Below are positions 17,295-26,980 of a stretch of 64,000 bases of DNA, piece after piece; positions within the stretch are counted from its first letter, which is position 1, and each line of letters begins with the position of its first letter. A program made the position numbers and the translations under genes. The DNA comes from Lysobacter_I brunescens (lineage in GTDB: Bacteria; Pseudomonadota; Gammaproteobacteria; Xanthomonadales; Xanthomonadaceae), in NCBI RefSeq assembly GCF_042677005.1, contig NZ_JBHTIF010000001.1, positions 2,108,001 through 2,172,000 on the forward strand, in the 5' to 3' direction. The notes beneath the pieces were generated by a model. That model ran no database searches. It worked only from the letters and a program-made list of their open reading frames with translations, and had not been told where the DNA came from.

Positions 17295-19694
17295 ATGCAT
17301 CGCCTGCTCCTCGCCCTGTGCTGCGCCACCGGCCTGCTCGCCGCGACGCCGATCCTCGCCGCATCGCCGGCCGCCCCGTCCACGACATCCGCATCGAAAG
17401 CCGCCGGCAGCTTCGCCGCCGTCGATGCCGATCGCGCCAATGGTCGCGTCCGCATCGATCTCGCCACCGTGCCCGGCGAATTCCTCATGGTCGCCACGCT
17501 GGAGCGCGCCATCGGCTCCAATGACATCGGCCTGGATCGCGCGCAGAACGTCGATCCGGTGCTGGTCGAATTCCGCCGCGCCGGCAAGCGCGCGCTGCTG
17601 GTGCAGAAGAACATGCGCTTCGTCGCGCGCTCTGCCGATGCCGACGAAGCTGCGGCAACGCGCGACGCCTTCGCCGAATCGGTCATCTGGTCCGGCGAGA
17701 TCGCGACCGATGCCGCCGGCCGGCAGTGGCTCGACATCGGCGGCCTGCTCGCCAGCGACCTGATCGGCGTCGCCGATCGCCTCGACGCGACGAAGCAGGG
17801 CAAGCATGCGCTGTCCGCCGAACGCAGCGCCGTGCTCGCCGAAGACACCCGCGTGTTTCCCGACAACGTCGAATTCGCCGCGCTGCTCACCTTCACCGGT
17901 GACGGGCAGGGCGCGTTCGCGCGCCAGGCCGCTGCCGACGCGCGGCGCCTCACCGTCAAACAGCGCGTGGGCTTCGTGCGCCTGCCCGATGCACGTTACC
18001 GTCCGCGCGCCTACCATCCCGGCTCCGGTGCCTACAGCCATGCGTTCTTCGATTTCGCGCAGCCGATCGATCGCAACCTCGAAGTGCGTCTGCAGCCTCG
18101 ATTCCGACTGGAAAAGCTCGATCCCACTGCGCCGCGCAGCCGGGTGAAGAAGCCGATCGTGTTCTACCTCGATCGCGGCACGCCCGAGCCGATCCGCAGC
18201 GCGCTGCTCGAAGGCGCGAACTGGTGGAAGGCCGCGTTCGAGTCCGCCGGCTTCATCGATGCCTTCCGCGCCGAACTCGCGCCCGAAGGCCTGTCGATGA
18301 GCGATGTGCGCTACAACACCATCACCTGGACGCATCGCGCCACGCGCGGCTGGTCCTACGGCGGCGGTCTCGTCGATCCGCGCACCGGCGAGATCATCAA
18401 GGGCTACGTCAACCTCGGCTCGCAGCGCGTGCGCCAGGACCTGCTGATCGCCGAAGGCCTGCTCGCGCCGCATCGCCCGGGTGCCGATCCCGCGCTGATG
18501 GACGAAGCAAAGCGGATGGCGCTCGATCGCCTGAAGCAGCTGTCCGCGCACGAGGTCGGGCATGCGCTCGGTTTCGCGCACAACTTCGCCGCCAGCCGCA
18601 CCGGCGAGGGCTCGGTGCTGGACTACCCGCATCCGATGATCGCGCTCGGCGCCGATGGCCAGCCGCGACTCGCTTCGGCCTATCGCACCGGCACCAGCGA
18701 CTGGGACCACTTCCTCGTCGCGCATGGCTATGGCGACTTCCCGCCGGACCGCGAAGTGGCGGAGCTGGCGCGGCTGCGCGCCGACATCGCGGCGAAGGGC
18801 TACGCCTACGTCTCCGATCCCGATGCGCGCGTCGGTGGCGACGTGCATGCCGAGGGCGTGCTGTGGGACATCCCCGGCGATCCGTTCGACGGTCTCGACC
18901 ACCTGCTGCGCGTGCGCAAGGCCGCGCTCGCGCGCTTCGCCGAAGGCGCGCTGCCGCCGGATCGCCAGGCCGGCGACGCCGAACGCCGACTGGTGCCGAT
19001 CTACCTGCTGCACCGCTACCAGACCGAAGCCGCGATGCGCCTGCTCGGCGGCGGCGAATATCGTTACGGATTGATCGGCGACAAGCCCGGCGGCGTGCGC
19101 GCCACCGACGGCACCCGACAGGCGAAGGCGCTGGCTGCCGCGTCGTCGCTGCTCTCGCTCGACGTGCTCGCGCTCCCGCCATCGGTGCTCGCGGTGCTGG
19201 CGCCGCCGTCGAATGAATACGCGCGCAGCGTCGAATACATCGGTACGCGCATGGCGCCGGTGTTCGATCCCGTGCAGGCCGCCGCCGTGGCCTCCGCGCT
19301 GGTCGCGGAGCAGGGCTTCCATCCCGCGCGACTCAATCGCCTCGCATGGCAGCACGGTCAGGAGGCCGCCGTGCCGTCACCCGCGCAGGTGTTCGATGCG
19401 CTGGTCGCACGGCCATGGCGCGAAGCGCCGGCGGCGGGGCAGGGCGCGCTGCTGCAGTCCTCGCGCAACTGGACGATGCTCGATGCCGCGCTGCTCGCGC
19501 TCGACGGCGGCGGACTGCATCCCGGCGTCGCCGCGCAGTGGCGCGCATCGCTGCGCGCCTTCGCCGATGCGCATTCCGGCGCGAAGGACGCCGATCGCCA
19601 GGCCGCCGCTGCACACGTGCGCCGCTATCTTGACGATCCCGCCTCGGTGAAGCTGCGCCCGCTGCCCACGATTCCGCCGGGTGCGCCGATTTGA
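17295..19694 (+). CDS. Secreted zinc-dependent metalloprotease (HExxHxxGxxH; DUF5117/DUF4953-like)
   Basis: Exported protease of the metzincin-like family often annotated as zinc-dependent metalloprotease with DUF5117 and DUF4953. ATG 17295 gives 799 residues and a signal peptide (MHRLLLALCCATGLLAATPILAA). The N-terminal DUF5117-like part contains PGEFLMVATLERAIGSNDIG. The zinc motif HEVGHALGFAH is at 419-429 (His419, His423, His429; catalytic Glu420). No membrane segment follows. The natural substrate is unknown. It stands alone, converging on the M48 gene across a 38-bp inverted repeat. Confidence 0.9.
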   Translation: MHRLLLALCCATGLLAATPILAASPAAPSTTSASKAAGSFAAVDADRANGRVRIDLATVPGEFLMVATLERAIGSNDIGLDRAQNVDPVLVEFRRAGKRALLVQKNMRFVARSADADEAAATRDAFAESVIWSGEIATDAAGRQWLDIGGLLASDLIGVADRLDATKQGKHALSAERSAVLAEDTRVFPDNVEFAALLTFTGDGQGAFARQAAADARRLTVKQRVGFVRLPDARYRPRAYHPGSGAYSHAFFDFAQPIDRNLEVRLQPRFRLEKLDPTAPRSRVKKPIVFYLDRGTPEPIRSALLEGANWWKAAFESAGFIDAFRAELAPEGLSMSDVRYNTITWTHRATRGWSYGGGLVDPRTGEIIKGYVNLGSQRVRQDLLIAEGLLAPHRPGADPALMDEAKRMALDRLKQLSAHEVGHALGFAHNFAASRTGEGSVLDYPHPMIALGADGQPRLASAYRTGTSDWDHFLVAHGYGDFPPDREVAELARLRADIAAKGYAYVSDPDARVGGDVHAEGVLWDIPGDPFDGLDHLLRVRKAALARFAEGALPPDRQAGDAERRLVPIYLLHRYQTEAAMRLLGGGEYRYGLIGDKPGGVRATDGTRQAKALAAASSLLSLDVLALPPSVLAVLAPPSNEYARSVEYIGTRMAPVFDPVQAAAVASALVAEQGFHPARLNRLAWQHGQEAAVPSPAQVFDALVARPWREAPAAGQGALLQSSRNWTMLDAALLALDGGGLHPGVAAQWRASLRAFADAHSGAKDADRQAAAAHVRRYLDDPASVKLRPLPTIPPGAPI

Positions 19695-19698
19695 ATTC

Positions 19699-19791
19699 GT
19701 AGCCCGGGTAAGCGCAACGCGCGCACCCGGGATGAACGGCATACGCGGATACATTCATCCCGGGTGCGCGCGTTGCGCTTACCCGGGCTAC
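19699..19791. repeat. Perfect 38-bp inverted repeat between convergent genes
   Basis: Arms 19699-19736 and 19754-19791 are perfect reverse complements with a 17-base loop. The arms contain GTAGCCCGGGTAAGCGCAAC, a REP-type sequence. It lies 4 bases after the upstream stop and 3 bases from the stop of the opposing M48 gene, so it probably ends or stabilises both transcripts. Confidence 0.9.
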
Positions 19792-19794
19792 GGG

Positions 19795-20697
19795 TCAAGG
19801 CGTCTGCGCGTCCCGGCAGAACTTCTTCCGGTACTCCATCGCCTTCGGCATCAGCGACTGCAGGTTCTGGATGCGCGTGCCGGGGTTCGGATGCGTGGAC
19901 GAGAACTCCGGCGGGGCCTTGCCACCGCTGGCCTGGCTCATGCGCTCCCACAGCGGCACCGATTCTTGCGGATCGAAGCAGGCGGCGGCGGCCAGCATCA
20001 GGCCCACTTCGTCCGCCTGCGTTTCGTGCTTGCGCGCGTAGGGCAGCAGGTAGCCGTAGCCCATCGCCGCCTGGATCATCTGCTGCTGCTGCGGGTCCAT
20101 GCCGCTCATGCTGCCGGCCATCTGGCCGATCTGGCTGAGCTTCTGCTGCGACATCCGCTGCGCGCCGTGGCGGAGCAGGGCATGCGCGATCTCGTGGCCC
20201 ATCACCACCGCCACCGCATCGGCGTTCTGCGCCACCGGCAGCAGGCCGGTGTACACCGCCATCTTGCCGCCGGGCAGGCAGAACGCATTCGCCTGCTCCG
20301 ACTCGATCACGTTCACGTCCCACTCGAACTCGCGCCAGAACCCGTTCGGCTGCTTGCCGTTCTCCGCTGCCAGCGCCGCTTCCACTTCCGGCACCTTCGC
20401 GATCAGCCGCCGCGCGATCTCGCGCACCTGTCGTGCGACCTGCGAGTTCGGGTCGACCGGGCGTTCCTTCGACAGGATGTCCTCGTACGCCTGCAGGCCC
20501 AGCGCCTTCTCCTCGTTCACCGAGATGCTGCTGTCGATCAGCACCTGCTCGCCGGTATACGGGTCCTCGGTGCGGTTCGAGAACCAGTAGTACGCGCCGT
20601 ACAGCAGGAAGCCGATGAGGATGATGAAGCGCGGGTTGATCCCGCCGCGGCGCTGTCCGCCATGCTGCTGTCCGCCGCCGAAAGGGTTCTGTCGCAT
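19795..20697 (-). CDS. M48-family metalloprotease, membrane-anchored
   Basis: Zinc protease of the M48 (LoiP/BepA-like) type acting at the envelope. ATG at 20697 preceded by GAGGA gives 300 residues; a longer frame to 20856 lacks a good start. A Gly/Gln-rich N-terminus leads to one membrane span (FIILIGFLLYGAYYWF). The catalytic HEIAH has His168, Glu169 and His172; the downstream Glu ligand is in HETQADEVGLMLAAAA. The C-terminal FSSTHPNPGTRIQNL is the usual M48 end. Unlike LoiP it shows an anchor, not a lipobox. Confidence 0.9.
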   Translation of the reverse strand: MRQNPFGGGQQHGGQRRGGINPRFIILIGFLLYGAYYWFSNRTEDPYTGEQVLIDSSISVNEEKALGLQAYEDILSKERPVDPNSQVARQVREIARRLIAKVPEVEAALAAENGKQPNGFWREFEWDVNVIESEQANAFCLPGGKMAVYTGLLPVAQNADAVAVVMGHEIAHALLRHGAQRMSQQKLSQIGQMAGSMSGMDPQQQQMIQAAMGYGYLLPYARKHETQADEVGLMLAAAACFDPQESVPLWERMSQASGGKAPPEFSSTHPNPGTRIQNLQSLMPKAMEYRKKFCRDAQTP

Positions 20698-20753
20698 CGT
20701 GTCGTCCTCGTTTTGGCCTGTCGGCTTGGCGCGTATAGATGGCGCGTATTGAT

Positions 20754-22637
20754 TCAGATGTCGCGCACCACGCGGAAACCCACCACCGCGTTGGTGCTGT
20801 CGTACTCCGCATGGCGTCGCCACGCCGCGCGCGTCTGCGCCGGTGCGTTCGACCATGCGCCGCCGCGCACCACGCGCGTGCGGCAGCCCGGGTTGACCCA
20901 GGCCTCGCCGTTGGTGGGCGCGCGGCGGTAGCCATCATGCCAGCAATCGGCGACCCACTCGCTCACGTTGCCTTCCATGTCGTACGCACCGAACGCGTTC
21001 GCACGGAAGCGCGCCACCGGCGCGGGCCCCCAGAAACCGTCGCGATAGCTCACGAAGGCATTGCCCCAGCTGCGCCCTGCCGGCGAGCGGTCGCCGCCGC
21101 CGGTGAGGTTGCCGGTGCCCGGCGTCGGCGGCAGGTCGCCCCACGGATAGCGCCCCGGCTGGCCCGCGCGCAGCACGTATTCGAACTCCGCCTCGCTCGG
21201 CAGGCGATAGCGTTGGCCGCTGCGTTCCGACAGCCAGCGTGCGTAGGCCTCGGCGTCCTTCGCGCTGACGTGCAGCACCGGCATGTCGTCCGCGGCCGGC
21301 CGGCCCATGTGGTCGTGGCGCCAGTCCACGCCGCTGCGCCGCACGAAGGTGCCGCCGCGTTCGTCGTACACCAGCGAATGCCCGCGCCGTTCCGCGCGCG
21401 GCTTGTGACCGGTCGCCTGCAGGAAGCGGCGGAATTCGCCCACCGTCGTCTCGGTGACCGAGATCGCGAAGCCCCGGTCGAAGCGCACGTAGCGCGACGG
21501 CCGCTCCGACCCGCTCGCATCCGGCTCGGCATCGCGCGCGCCCATGCGGAAACCGCCATGCGGCACCACCACCATGCGCGGCCCGCGCCCGCCGCTCTGC
21601 AGCGCATCGGTGAAGCGCTGGCCCGGGCGCATCAGGCCGTAGTGCGTGGCCATGTCGATGCGCGTGCGCAGTTCCTTCGCCGAGGCATCACCCGGTGGCG
21701 CGATGCGCAGCATCACCGCCAGCAGCTCGCGCGCCTTTTCGAGGTTGTTGCGTTGCCCGGGCCGCGCCAGCAGCGCCAGACCCTCGTCGCGCAGCAGCGC
21801 GATCTGGAAGCGGCGGATCTCCTCGACCTGCTCGCGCCCGGCCTGCACCGCGCCGAAGCCCGGCCGCACCTTCGCCGCCTCGGCCAGCCAGCGCTCGGCC
21901 GCCGCGAAGTCCGCGCGCACCGCCGCCTCCTCGGCGCGCCGGATCAGCCCGCTCTCCACCGCCGCCACGCCCTGCATCGCGCGCGGCTGCCCCGGTTGCA
22001 GGGCCAGCGCCTTGCGGAACAGCGGCAGCGCGCCATCGCCGCCCTGTTCGCCCAGCTTGTCTTCCGCCAGCGCGCGCTCGCCGGCCTCGTTCAGTGCCCA
22101 CAGCTCGTCGGCCAGGTCCACGCGCTGCAGGTAGGCCGCGCCGTCCTCGGTCCGCTGCATCTCCACCGCGCGCATCACCGCCGCGATCGCATGCGCCCGG
22201 CGCAGCGCCGCCTCCTCGTCGCCGGCCTGCGCCAGCGCCTCGTCACCGGCCTCGCGCAGGCGCTCCAGCGCCCGTTCCAGGCCCAGCGCCGCCTGGCCGT
22301 CTTCGTGGTTGAAGTCGAGCAGGGCGAGATAGAGCGGAATGGCCGCCTCGCCATCCTCGAACAGATGGTCCCGCGCCAGCGCCGCCGCTGCGCGGCGGTG
22401 GGCGGCCTGCGGATTGGCCGGGTCGAACACCGCGATCGGCCGTCGCCAGGTCAGCTGCTCGGCGATCGCATGGTCGCCGTCGATCGTCACCTGGCCCTCG
22501 CGCCGGGGCTCGCCGTCGGGCGTTTTCGCCCCGTCCGCGCGGTCGCCACCGCAGGCGGCCAGCAGCCCCAGCGCGGCCGACAACGCCAGCCCCCGCCATG
22601 CCACCGCCTTCGCCCGTCGATTCGTGCCCGCGTTCAA
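20754..22637 (-). CDS. Formylglycine-generating-enzyme (SUMF1)-family lipoprotein
   Basis: Predicted envelope lipoprotein with a C-terminal FGE-sulfatase domain. TTG 22637 is preferred because GGAG sits six bases upstream and residues NRRAK before the hydrophobic core suit a signal peptide; GTG 22604 is the alternative. The lipobox is LGLLAAC. The middle 350 residues are helical, Ala/Glu/Arg-rich and TPR-like. The C-terminal domain (about 390-627) has GGFRMGARDAEPDA, DMPVLHVSAKDAEAYARWLS, RLPSEAEFEYVLRAG, NVSEWVADC and VVRGGAWSN. No sulfatase gene is nearby; many such domains act without sulfatases. It lies 56 bases upstream of the M48 gene on the same strand. Confidence 0.87.
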   Translation of the reverse strand: MNAGTNRRAKAVAWRGLALSAALGLLAACGGDRADGAKTPDGEPRREGQVTIDGDHAIAEQLTWRRPIAVFDPANPQAAHRRAAAALARDHLFEDGEAAIPLYLALLDFNHEDGQAALGLERALERLREAGDEALAQAGDEEAALRRAHAIAAVMRAVEMQRTEDGAAYLQRVDLADELWALNEAGERALAEDKLGEQGGDGALPLFRKALALQPGQPRAMQGVAAVESGLIRRAEEAAVRADFAAAERWLAEAAKVRPGFGAVQAGREQVEEIRRFQIALLRDEGLALLARPGQRNNLEKARELLAVMLRIAPPGDASAKELRTRIDMATHYGLMRPGQRFTDALQSGGRGPRMVVVPHGGFRMGARDAEPDASGSERPSRYVRFDRGFAISVTETTVGEFRRFLQATGHKPRAERRGHSLVYDERGGTFVRRSGVDWRHDHMGRPAADDMPVLHVSAKDAEAYARWLSERSGQRYRLPSEAEFEYVLRAGQPGRYPWGDLPPTPGTGNLTGGGDRSPAGRSWGNAFVSYRDGFWGPAPVARFRANAFGAYDMEGNVSEWVADCWHDGYRRAPTNGEAWVNPGCRTRVVRGGAWSNAPAQTRAAWRRHAEYDSTNAVVGFRVVRDI

Positions 22638-22733
22638 TCGTTGCTCCCGTGCCCGGCGGCCACCGTAGCGGGTCACGCCTGACCCGGACCGCACTCCGGT
22701 AGCATAACGGCCCCTCACTTCCGGACCGAGCCC

Positions 22734-23849
22734 GTGCCGCGCTGGATCGACACCCCCGCACCGCTGAACGCGCTGCACGACACGCTCATCGCCGCCGCGT
22801 CCGCCGGCACAGCCCCGATCATCGGCCTCGACACCGAGTTCGTCCGCGAGCGCACCTACTGGCCGCAGCTCGCCCTCGTGCAGATCAGCACCAGCGACGG
22901 CGACATCCTCCTCGTCGACCCCCTGTGCCCCGGCGTGCCCGAGGCCCTGGCCGCGATCCTCGCCGACACCCGCATCCTCAAGGTCATGCACAGCGCCGGC
23001 GAGGACCTCGTCGCCTTCAAGCACGCCTGCAAGGCCCTGCCCGAACCCCTGTTCGACACCCAGGTCGCCGCCGCGCTGACCGGCGTCGGGGCAGGGCTGG
23101 GCTACCAGCGCATCCTGCTGGAGCTGCTGGGCGTGAACGTCGACAAGGGCGAGACCCGCTCCGACTGGCTGCGCCGCCCGCTGTCCGACTCCCAGCTGCA
23201 CTACGCCGCCGACGACGTGCGCCACCTCCACGCCCTGCATCGCGAACTCGTCGACAAGCTCGACCTGTTCGACCGCATGCCCTGGCTGCAGGAAGACTGC
23301 GCCCGCATGCTCGCCAACGCCGCTCAGGACGAGGGCGACCGCTGGCCGCACCTCGGCATGCGCACCGCCCAGTTCCTCGACCGCGACGGCCAGGTCCGCC
23401 TGCTGCGCCTGCTGCGCTGGCGCGACGCCTACGCCCGCGACCACGATCGCCCGCGCAGCTGGATCCTCGACAACGAACTCGCCGCCGGTCTCGCCCGCAC
23501 CCCGCCGCGCGACCTCGCCGACCTGCAGCGCGCCTTCGACGCCTCGCCCAAGGCCCCGCGCAAGCTCGCCAGCCTCATCCTCGCCGCCATCCAGACCCCG
23601 CTGCCCGACGAAGCCGACATGCCCCCCGCCAAGGGCGACGACCGCGACCGCGCCACCTACAAGCAGCTGCAGCAGGCCGTCGCCGCCCGCAGCGCCGAAC
23701 TCGGCCTCCCCGACGGCGTACTCGCCTCCCGCCGCTGGCTCGAAGCCCTGCAGGACGGCGAAGACTGGCCCGGCGCCCTCTCCGGCTGGCGCCGCACCCA
23801 GCTCGAACCCGCCCTCGCCCCCGTCCTCGCCACGATTGGCAAGCGCTGA
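22734..23849 (+). CDS. rnd: Ribonuclease D
   Basis: 3'-5' exoribonuclease that trims tRNA precursors and other stable RNAs. GTG start at 22734; 371 residues against 375 in E. coli. The DEDDy exonuclease domain has GLDTEFVRERTY (Asp33, Glu35), KVMHSAGEDLVAF and LHYAADDVRHLHAL; HRDC domains follow from about 210. Its 3' end contains the promoter of the downstream tRNA-Ala. Confidence 0.96.
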   Translation: MPRWIDTPAPLNALHDTLIAAASAGTAPIIGLDTEFVRERTYWPQLALVQISTSDGDILLVDPLCPGVPEALAAILADTRILKVMHSAGEDLVAFKHACKALPEPLFDTQVAAALTGVGAGLGYQRILLELLGVNVDKGETRSDWLRRPLSDSQLHYAADDVRHLHALHRELVDKLDLFDRMPWLQEDCARMLANAAQDEGDRWPHLGMRTAQFLDRDGQVRLLRLLRWRDAYARDHDRPRSWILDNELAAGLARTPPRDLADLQRAFDASPKAPRKLASLILAAIQTPLPDEADMPPAKGDDRDRATYKQLQQAVAARSAELGLPDGVLASRRWLEALQDGEDWPGALSGWRRTQLEPALAPVLATIGKR

Positions 23850-23865
23850 GGCACGGGCTTATACT
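23836..23865 (+). promoter_or_regulatory. Sigma-70-type promoter of tRNA-Ala
   Basis: TTGGCA (23836-23841), an 18-base spacer and TATACT (23860-23865) overlap the last codons of rnd. Start of transcription is expected near 23872, about 57 bases before the tRNA. Confidence 0.65.
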
Positions 23866-23928
23866 TCGCCCCGACGCGGGCCACGGCCCGCAGCCGCAAG
23901 GGAACCCACCCCTCGCAGCCAGTTTCAC

Positions 23929-24004
<76 letters not shown>

Positions 24005-24009
24005 AACCG

Positions 24010-24040
24010 AAAAACCCAGCCTGCGAAGGCTGGGTTTTTT
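24010..24040 (+). terminator. Rho-independent terminator of tRNA-Ala
   Basis: Stem 24010-24022 with 24027-24039 (AAAAACCCAGCCT paired with its complement), GCGA loop and a run of T residues. A classic intrinsic terminator six bases after the tRNA. Confidence 0.9.
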
Positions 24041-24169
24041 GTTGGTCGCGATCCGGTTCGATCTCGCGCTTTTGATACCAGCCAGGCAGGTGCCCCGGCC
24101 CGTCCCAGCGCCTATCATCCGAAGACAGTCAGCAGGGCATAGCCAGACCGTCGAACAGGGGCGACACGG

Positions 24170-26980
24170 ATGACACCAGAAGCCAGGGCGCGTGAACAGA
24201 TCGACCGCAAGCTGGTGCTTGCGGGCTGGATCGTGCAGGACACCAAGCAAGTGAATCTCAGCGCTGGACCCGGTGTCGCGGTCCGCGAGTACCCGACCGA
24301 CAGCGGTCCCGCCGACTACGTGCTGTTCGTCGATCGAAACCCGGTCGGCGTGATCGAAGCCAAGCGCGACGATGCCGGCCACAACCTCAGCGTTCACGAA
24401 ACCCAGACCCAGCGCTACGCCAACGCCACCCTGAAATGGCGCAAGGCCGGGGCCCCGCTGCGTTTTCTCTACGAGGGCACCGGGCAGCTCATCTATTTCA
24501 CCGATGGCGCCGATCCCGCGCCGCGCGCCCGCGAGTTGTTCCATTTCTTCCGTCCACAGACGCTGGCTGACTGGGCTGCGCAGCCCGACACTTTGCGCAG
24601 TCGGCTCCAGCACATGCCGCCGCTGCCCGAGCGCAACCTGCGCGACTGCCAGATCAGCGCCGTGACCGGGCTGGAGAAGTCGCTCGCCAAGAACAAGCCG
24701 CGCGCGCTGATCCACATGGCCACCGGCGCCGGCAAGACCTTCACCGCTATCACCGCCGTCTACCGGCTGCTCAAGTTCGCCGGCGCCAAGCGCATTCTCT
24801 TCCTGGTCGATACCCGCAACCTTGGCAAGCAGGCGCATCAGGAATTCATGGCCTACACGCCGCCGGACGACGGCCGTACCTTCACCGAGCTCTACAACGT
24901 ACAGCGGCTCAGCTCCAGCCATATCGATCCGCATGCGCAGGTGTGCATCAGCACCATCCAGCGCATGTATTCGATCCTCTCCGGCACCGAGCTGGCCGAA
25001 ACCAGCGAAGACATTTCGCTCAACGAAGTCGGGCAGGGCGATACGCAGGCGAAGCTGGTGCAGTACAACCCGCAGGTGCCGATCGAGCAGTTCGATTTCA
25101 TCATCATCGACGAATGCCATCGCAGCATCTACAACCTGTGGAAGCAGGTGCTCGATTACTTCGATGCCTTCCTGATCGGCCTGACCGCCACGCCCGACAA
25201 GCGTACCTACGGTTTCTTCAACGAGAACGTCGTCGCCGAGTACAGCTACGAGCAGTCCGTTGTCGATGGTGTGAACGTCGGCTACGACGTCTACGAGATC
25301 GAGACCGAGATCACCGCCAAGGGCGCTGAGGTGAAGGCGAAGGAATGGGTCGACCACCGCGACCGCGAAACCCGCGCCAAGCGCTGGGCGCAGACCGAGG
25401 AAGACATCGTCTACGGCAGCGCCCAGCTCGACCGGTCGGTGGTCAACCCCAGTCAGATCCGTCAGGTCATCCAGGCCATGAAGACCGCCGTGGAGACGAA
25501 AATCTATCCGCAGCGCGAGGAAACGCCCAAGACCCTGATCTTCGCGAAGACCGACAGCCATGCCGACGACATCATCCGCACCGTGCGCGAGGTCTACGGC
25601 GAAGGCAATGCCTTCTGCAAGAAGGTGACCTACCGCGCCGGCACCGATCCCGAGACCGGCAAGGCCGTGGCCGGCGACGACGCCGACAGCGTCCTCACCA
25701 GCTTCCGCAACGACTACTACCCGCGCATCGCCGTCACCGTGGACATGATCGCCACCGGCACCGATGTGAAGCCGCTGGAAGTGCTGCTGTTCATGCGCGA
25801 CGTGCGCAGTCGGGGCTACTACGAACAGATGAAGGGCCGTGGCGTGCGCAGCCTTGGCGCGGAAGCGCTGAAGAAGGTCACCGGCTCGGCCGTGGGCGCC
25901 AAGAGCCATTTCGTGCTGATCGATGCGGTCGGCGTAGAGAAAACGCTGAAGACCGAGAGTCGGCCGCTGGAACGCAAGCCCATGTGGAGCCTTGACAGCC
26001 TGCTCAAGGGCGTTGCGATGGGGTCGCAGGACGACGACACCGTGCTCAGCCTCGGCAATCGGTTGATCCGGCTGGCGAAGCGGCTCGACGACAAGGCCCT
26101 GGCGAAGATCAAGCAGGCCAGCGGCGGCATCGGTCTGCAGGATCTCGCGCGCGGCCTGGTGCAGGCGCTCGATCCCGACCGTGTCGTCGCCGATGCGCTG
26201 GACACGGCCAAGGCCGCAGGCATCACCCGCAGCGAAGACACGCTCACCGAATCCGAACTCGACGCCACACGGCGCAAGCGCGTCGAAGCTGCGTGTCGGC
26301 CGTTCGACGACCCGGCGTTGCGCGATCTGATCGAGTCCGCGCGCCGCGACCGCGAGCAGGTCATCGACACCCTCAACCCGGACACCGTGGTCCGCAGCGA
26401 ATTCGCCGCGCAGGCGCAGGCCAACGCCGGAGAGGCGGTCAGTCGCTTCCGCACGTTCCTGGAAGAGCACCGTGACGAGATCGCCGCGCTGGGCTTCTTC
26501 TACGCCCAGCCCTATCAGCGCCGCGCGCTCACCCTGGAGATGATCGAGGAACTGCACGAAGCCCTGCAGCGCCCGCCGCTGATGTTGACCACCGAAAAGC
26601 TGTGGTCGGCCTACGCCCGCGTGCAGGAGACCAAGGTGCGCGGCAACAGCCTGCGCCGGCAATTGACCGACCTGGTGTCGCTGGTGCGCTTCGCGCTGGG
26701 GCAGGACGAGGAACTGCGCCCCTTCGCCGACAGCGTGGACAAACGCTTCGCCGACTGGGTCTTCCGGCATAATGCGCGCCGCGCCACGGCCTTCACGCCG
26801 GAGCAGATGGACTGGCTGCGCCTGATCAAGGACCACATCGCCACCAGCTGCCGCATCGAGCGCGATGACTTCGACTACGCGCAGCTGGCTGGCAAGGGCG
26901 GCCTGCAGAAGGCGTGGACCGTGTTCGACGGGCAGCTCGATGCGCTGCTGGATGAGATGAATGAGGAGTTGGTGGCTTGA
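24170..26980 (+). CDS. hsdR: Type I restriction enzyme, R subunit (HsdR)
   Basis: ATP-dependent DNA translocase and nuclease of the type I system. The 936 residues hold an N-terminal PD-(D/E)xK nuclease (GPADYVLFV...GVIEAKRD, about 45-65), then superfamily 2 helicase motifs: Walker A MATGAGKTF near 183-191, motif II IIDECHRS near 312, motif III GLTATP, motif VI in YYEQMKGRGVRS, and a helical C-terminal part that docks on HsdM. It opens the operon; its stop overlaps the hsdS start. Confidence 0.95.
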   Translation: MTPEARAREQIDRKLVLAGWIVQDTKQVNLSAGPGVAVREYPTDSGPADYVLFVDRNPVGVIEAKRDDAGHNLSVHETQTQRYANATLKWRKAGAPLRFLYEGTGQLIYFTDGADPAPRARELFHFFRPQTLADWAAQPDTLRSRLQHMPPLPERNLRDCQISAVTGLEKSLAKNKPRALIHMATGAGKTFTAITAVYRLLKFAGAKRILFLVDTRNLGKQAHQEFMAYTPPDDGRTFTELYNVQRLSSSHIDPHAQVCISTIQRMYSILSGTELAETSEDISLNEVGQGDTQAKLVQYNPQVPIEQFDFIIIDECHRSIYNLWKQVLDYFDAFLIGLTATPDKRTYGFFNENVVAEYSYEQSVVDGVNVGYDVYEIETEITAKGAEVKAKEWVDHRDRETRAKRWAQTEEDIVYGSAQLDRSVVNPSQIRQVIQAMKTAVETKIYPQREETPKTLIFAKTDSHADDIIRTVREVYGEGNAFCKKVTYRAGTDPETGKAVAGDDADSVLTSFRNDYYPRIAVTVDMIATGTDVKPLEVLLFMRDVRSRGYYEQMKGRGVRSLGAEALKKVTGSAVGAKSHFVLIDAVGVEKTLKTESRPLERKPMWSLDSLLKGVAMGSQDDDTVLSLGNRLIRLAKRLDDKALAKIKQASGGIGLQDLARGLVQALDPDRVVADALDTAKAAGITRSEDTLTESELDATRRKRVEAACRPFDDPALRDLIESARRDREQVIDTLNPDTVVRSEFAAQAQANAGEAVSRFRTFLEEHRDEIAALGFFYAQPYQRRALTLEMIEELHEALQRPPLMLTTEKLWSAYARVQETKVRGNSLRRQLTDLVSLVRFALGQDEELRPFADSVDKRFADWVFRHNARRATAFTPEQMDWLRLIKDHIATSCRIERDDFDYAQLAGKGGLQKAWTVFDGQLDALLDEMNEELVA

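Noticed and set aside
22638..23444. N-terminal extension of the FGE-like lipoprotein
   Set aside because: Antisense to rnd; a signal peptide and lipobox begin right at the chosen start.
24005..24169. Integration attachment site at tRNA-Ala
   Set aside because: No second copy of the tRNA 3' end and no integrase gene found in the window, so only adjacency is reported.
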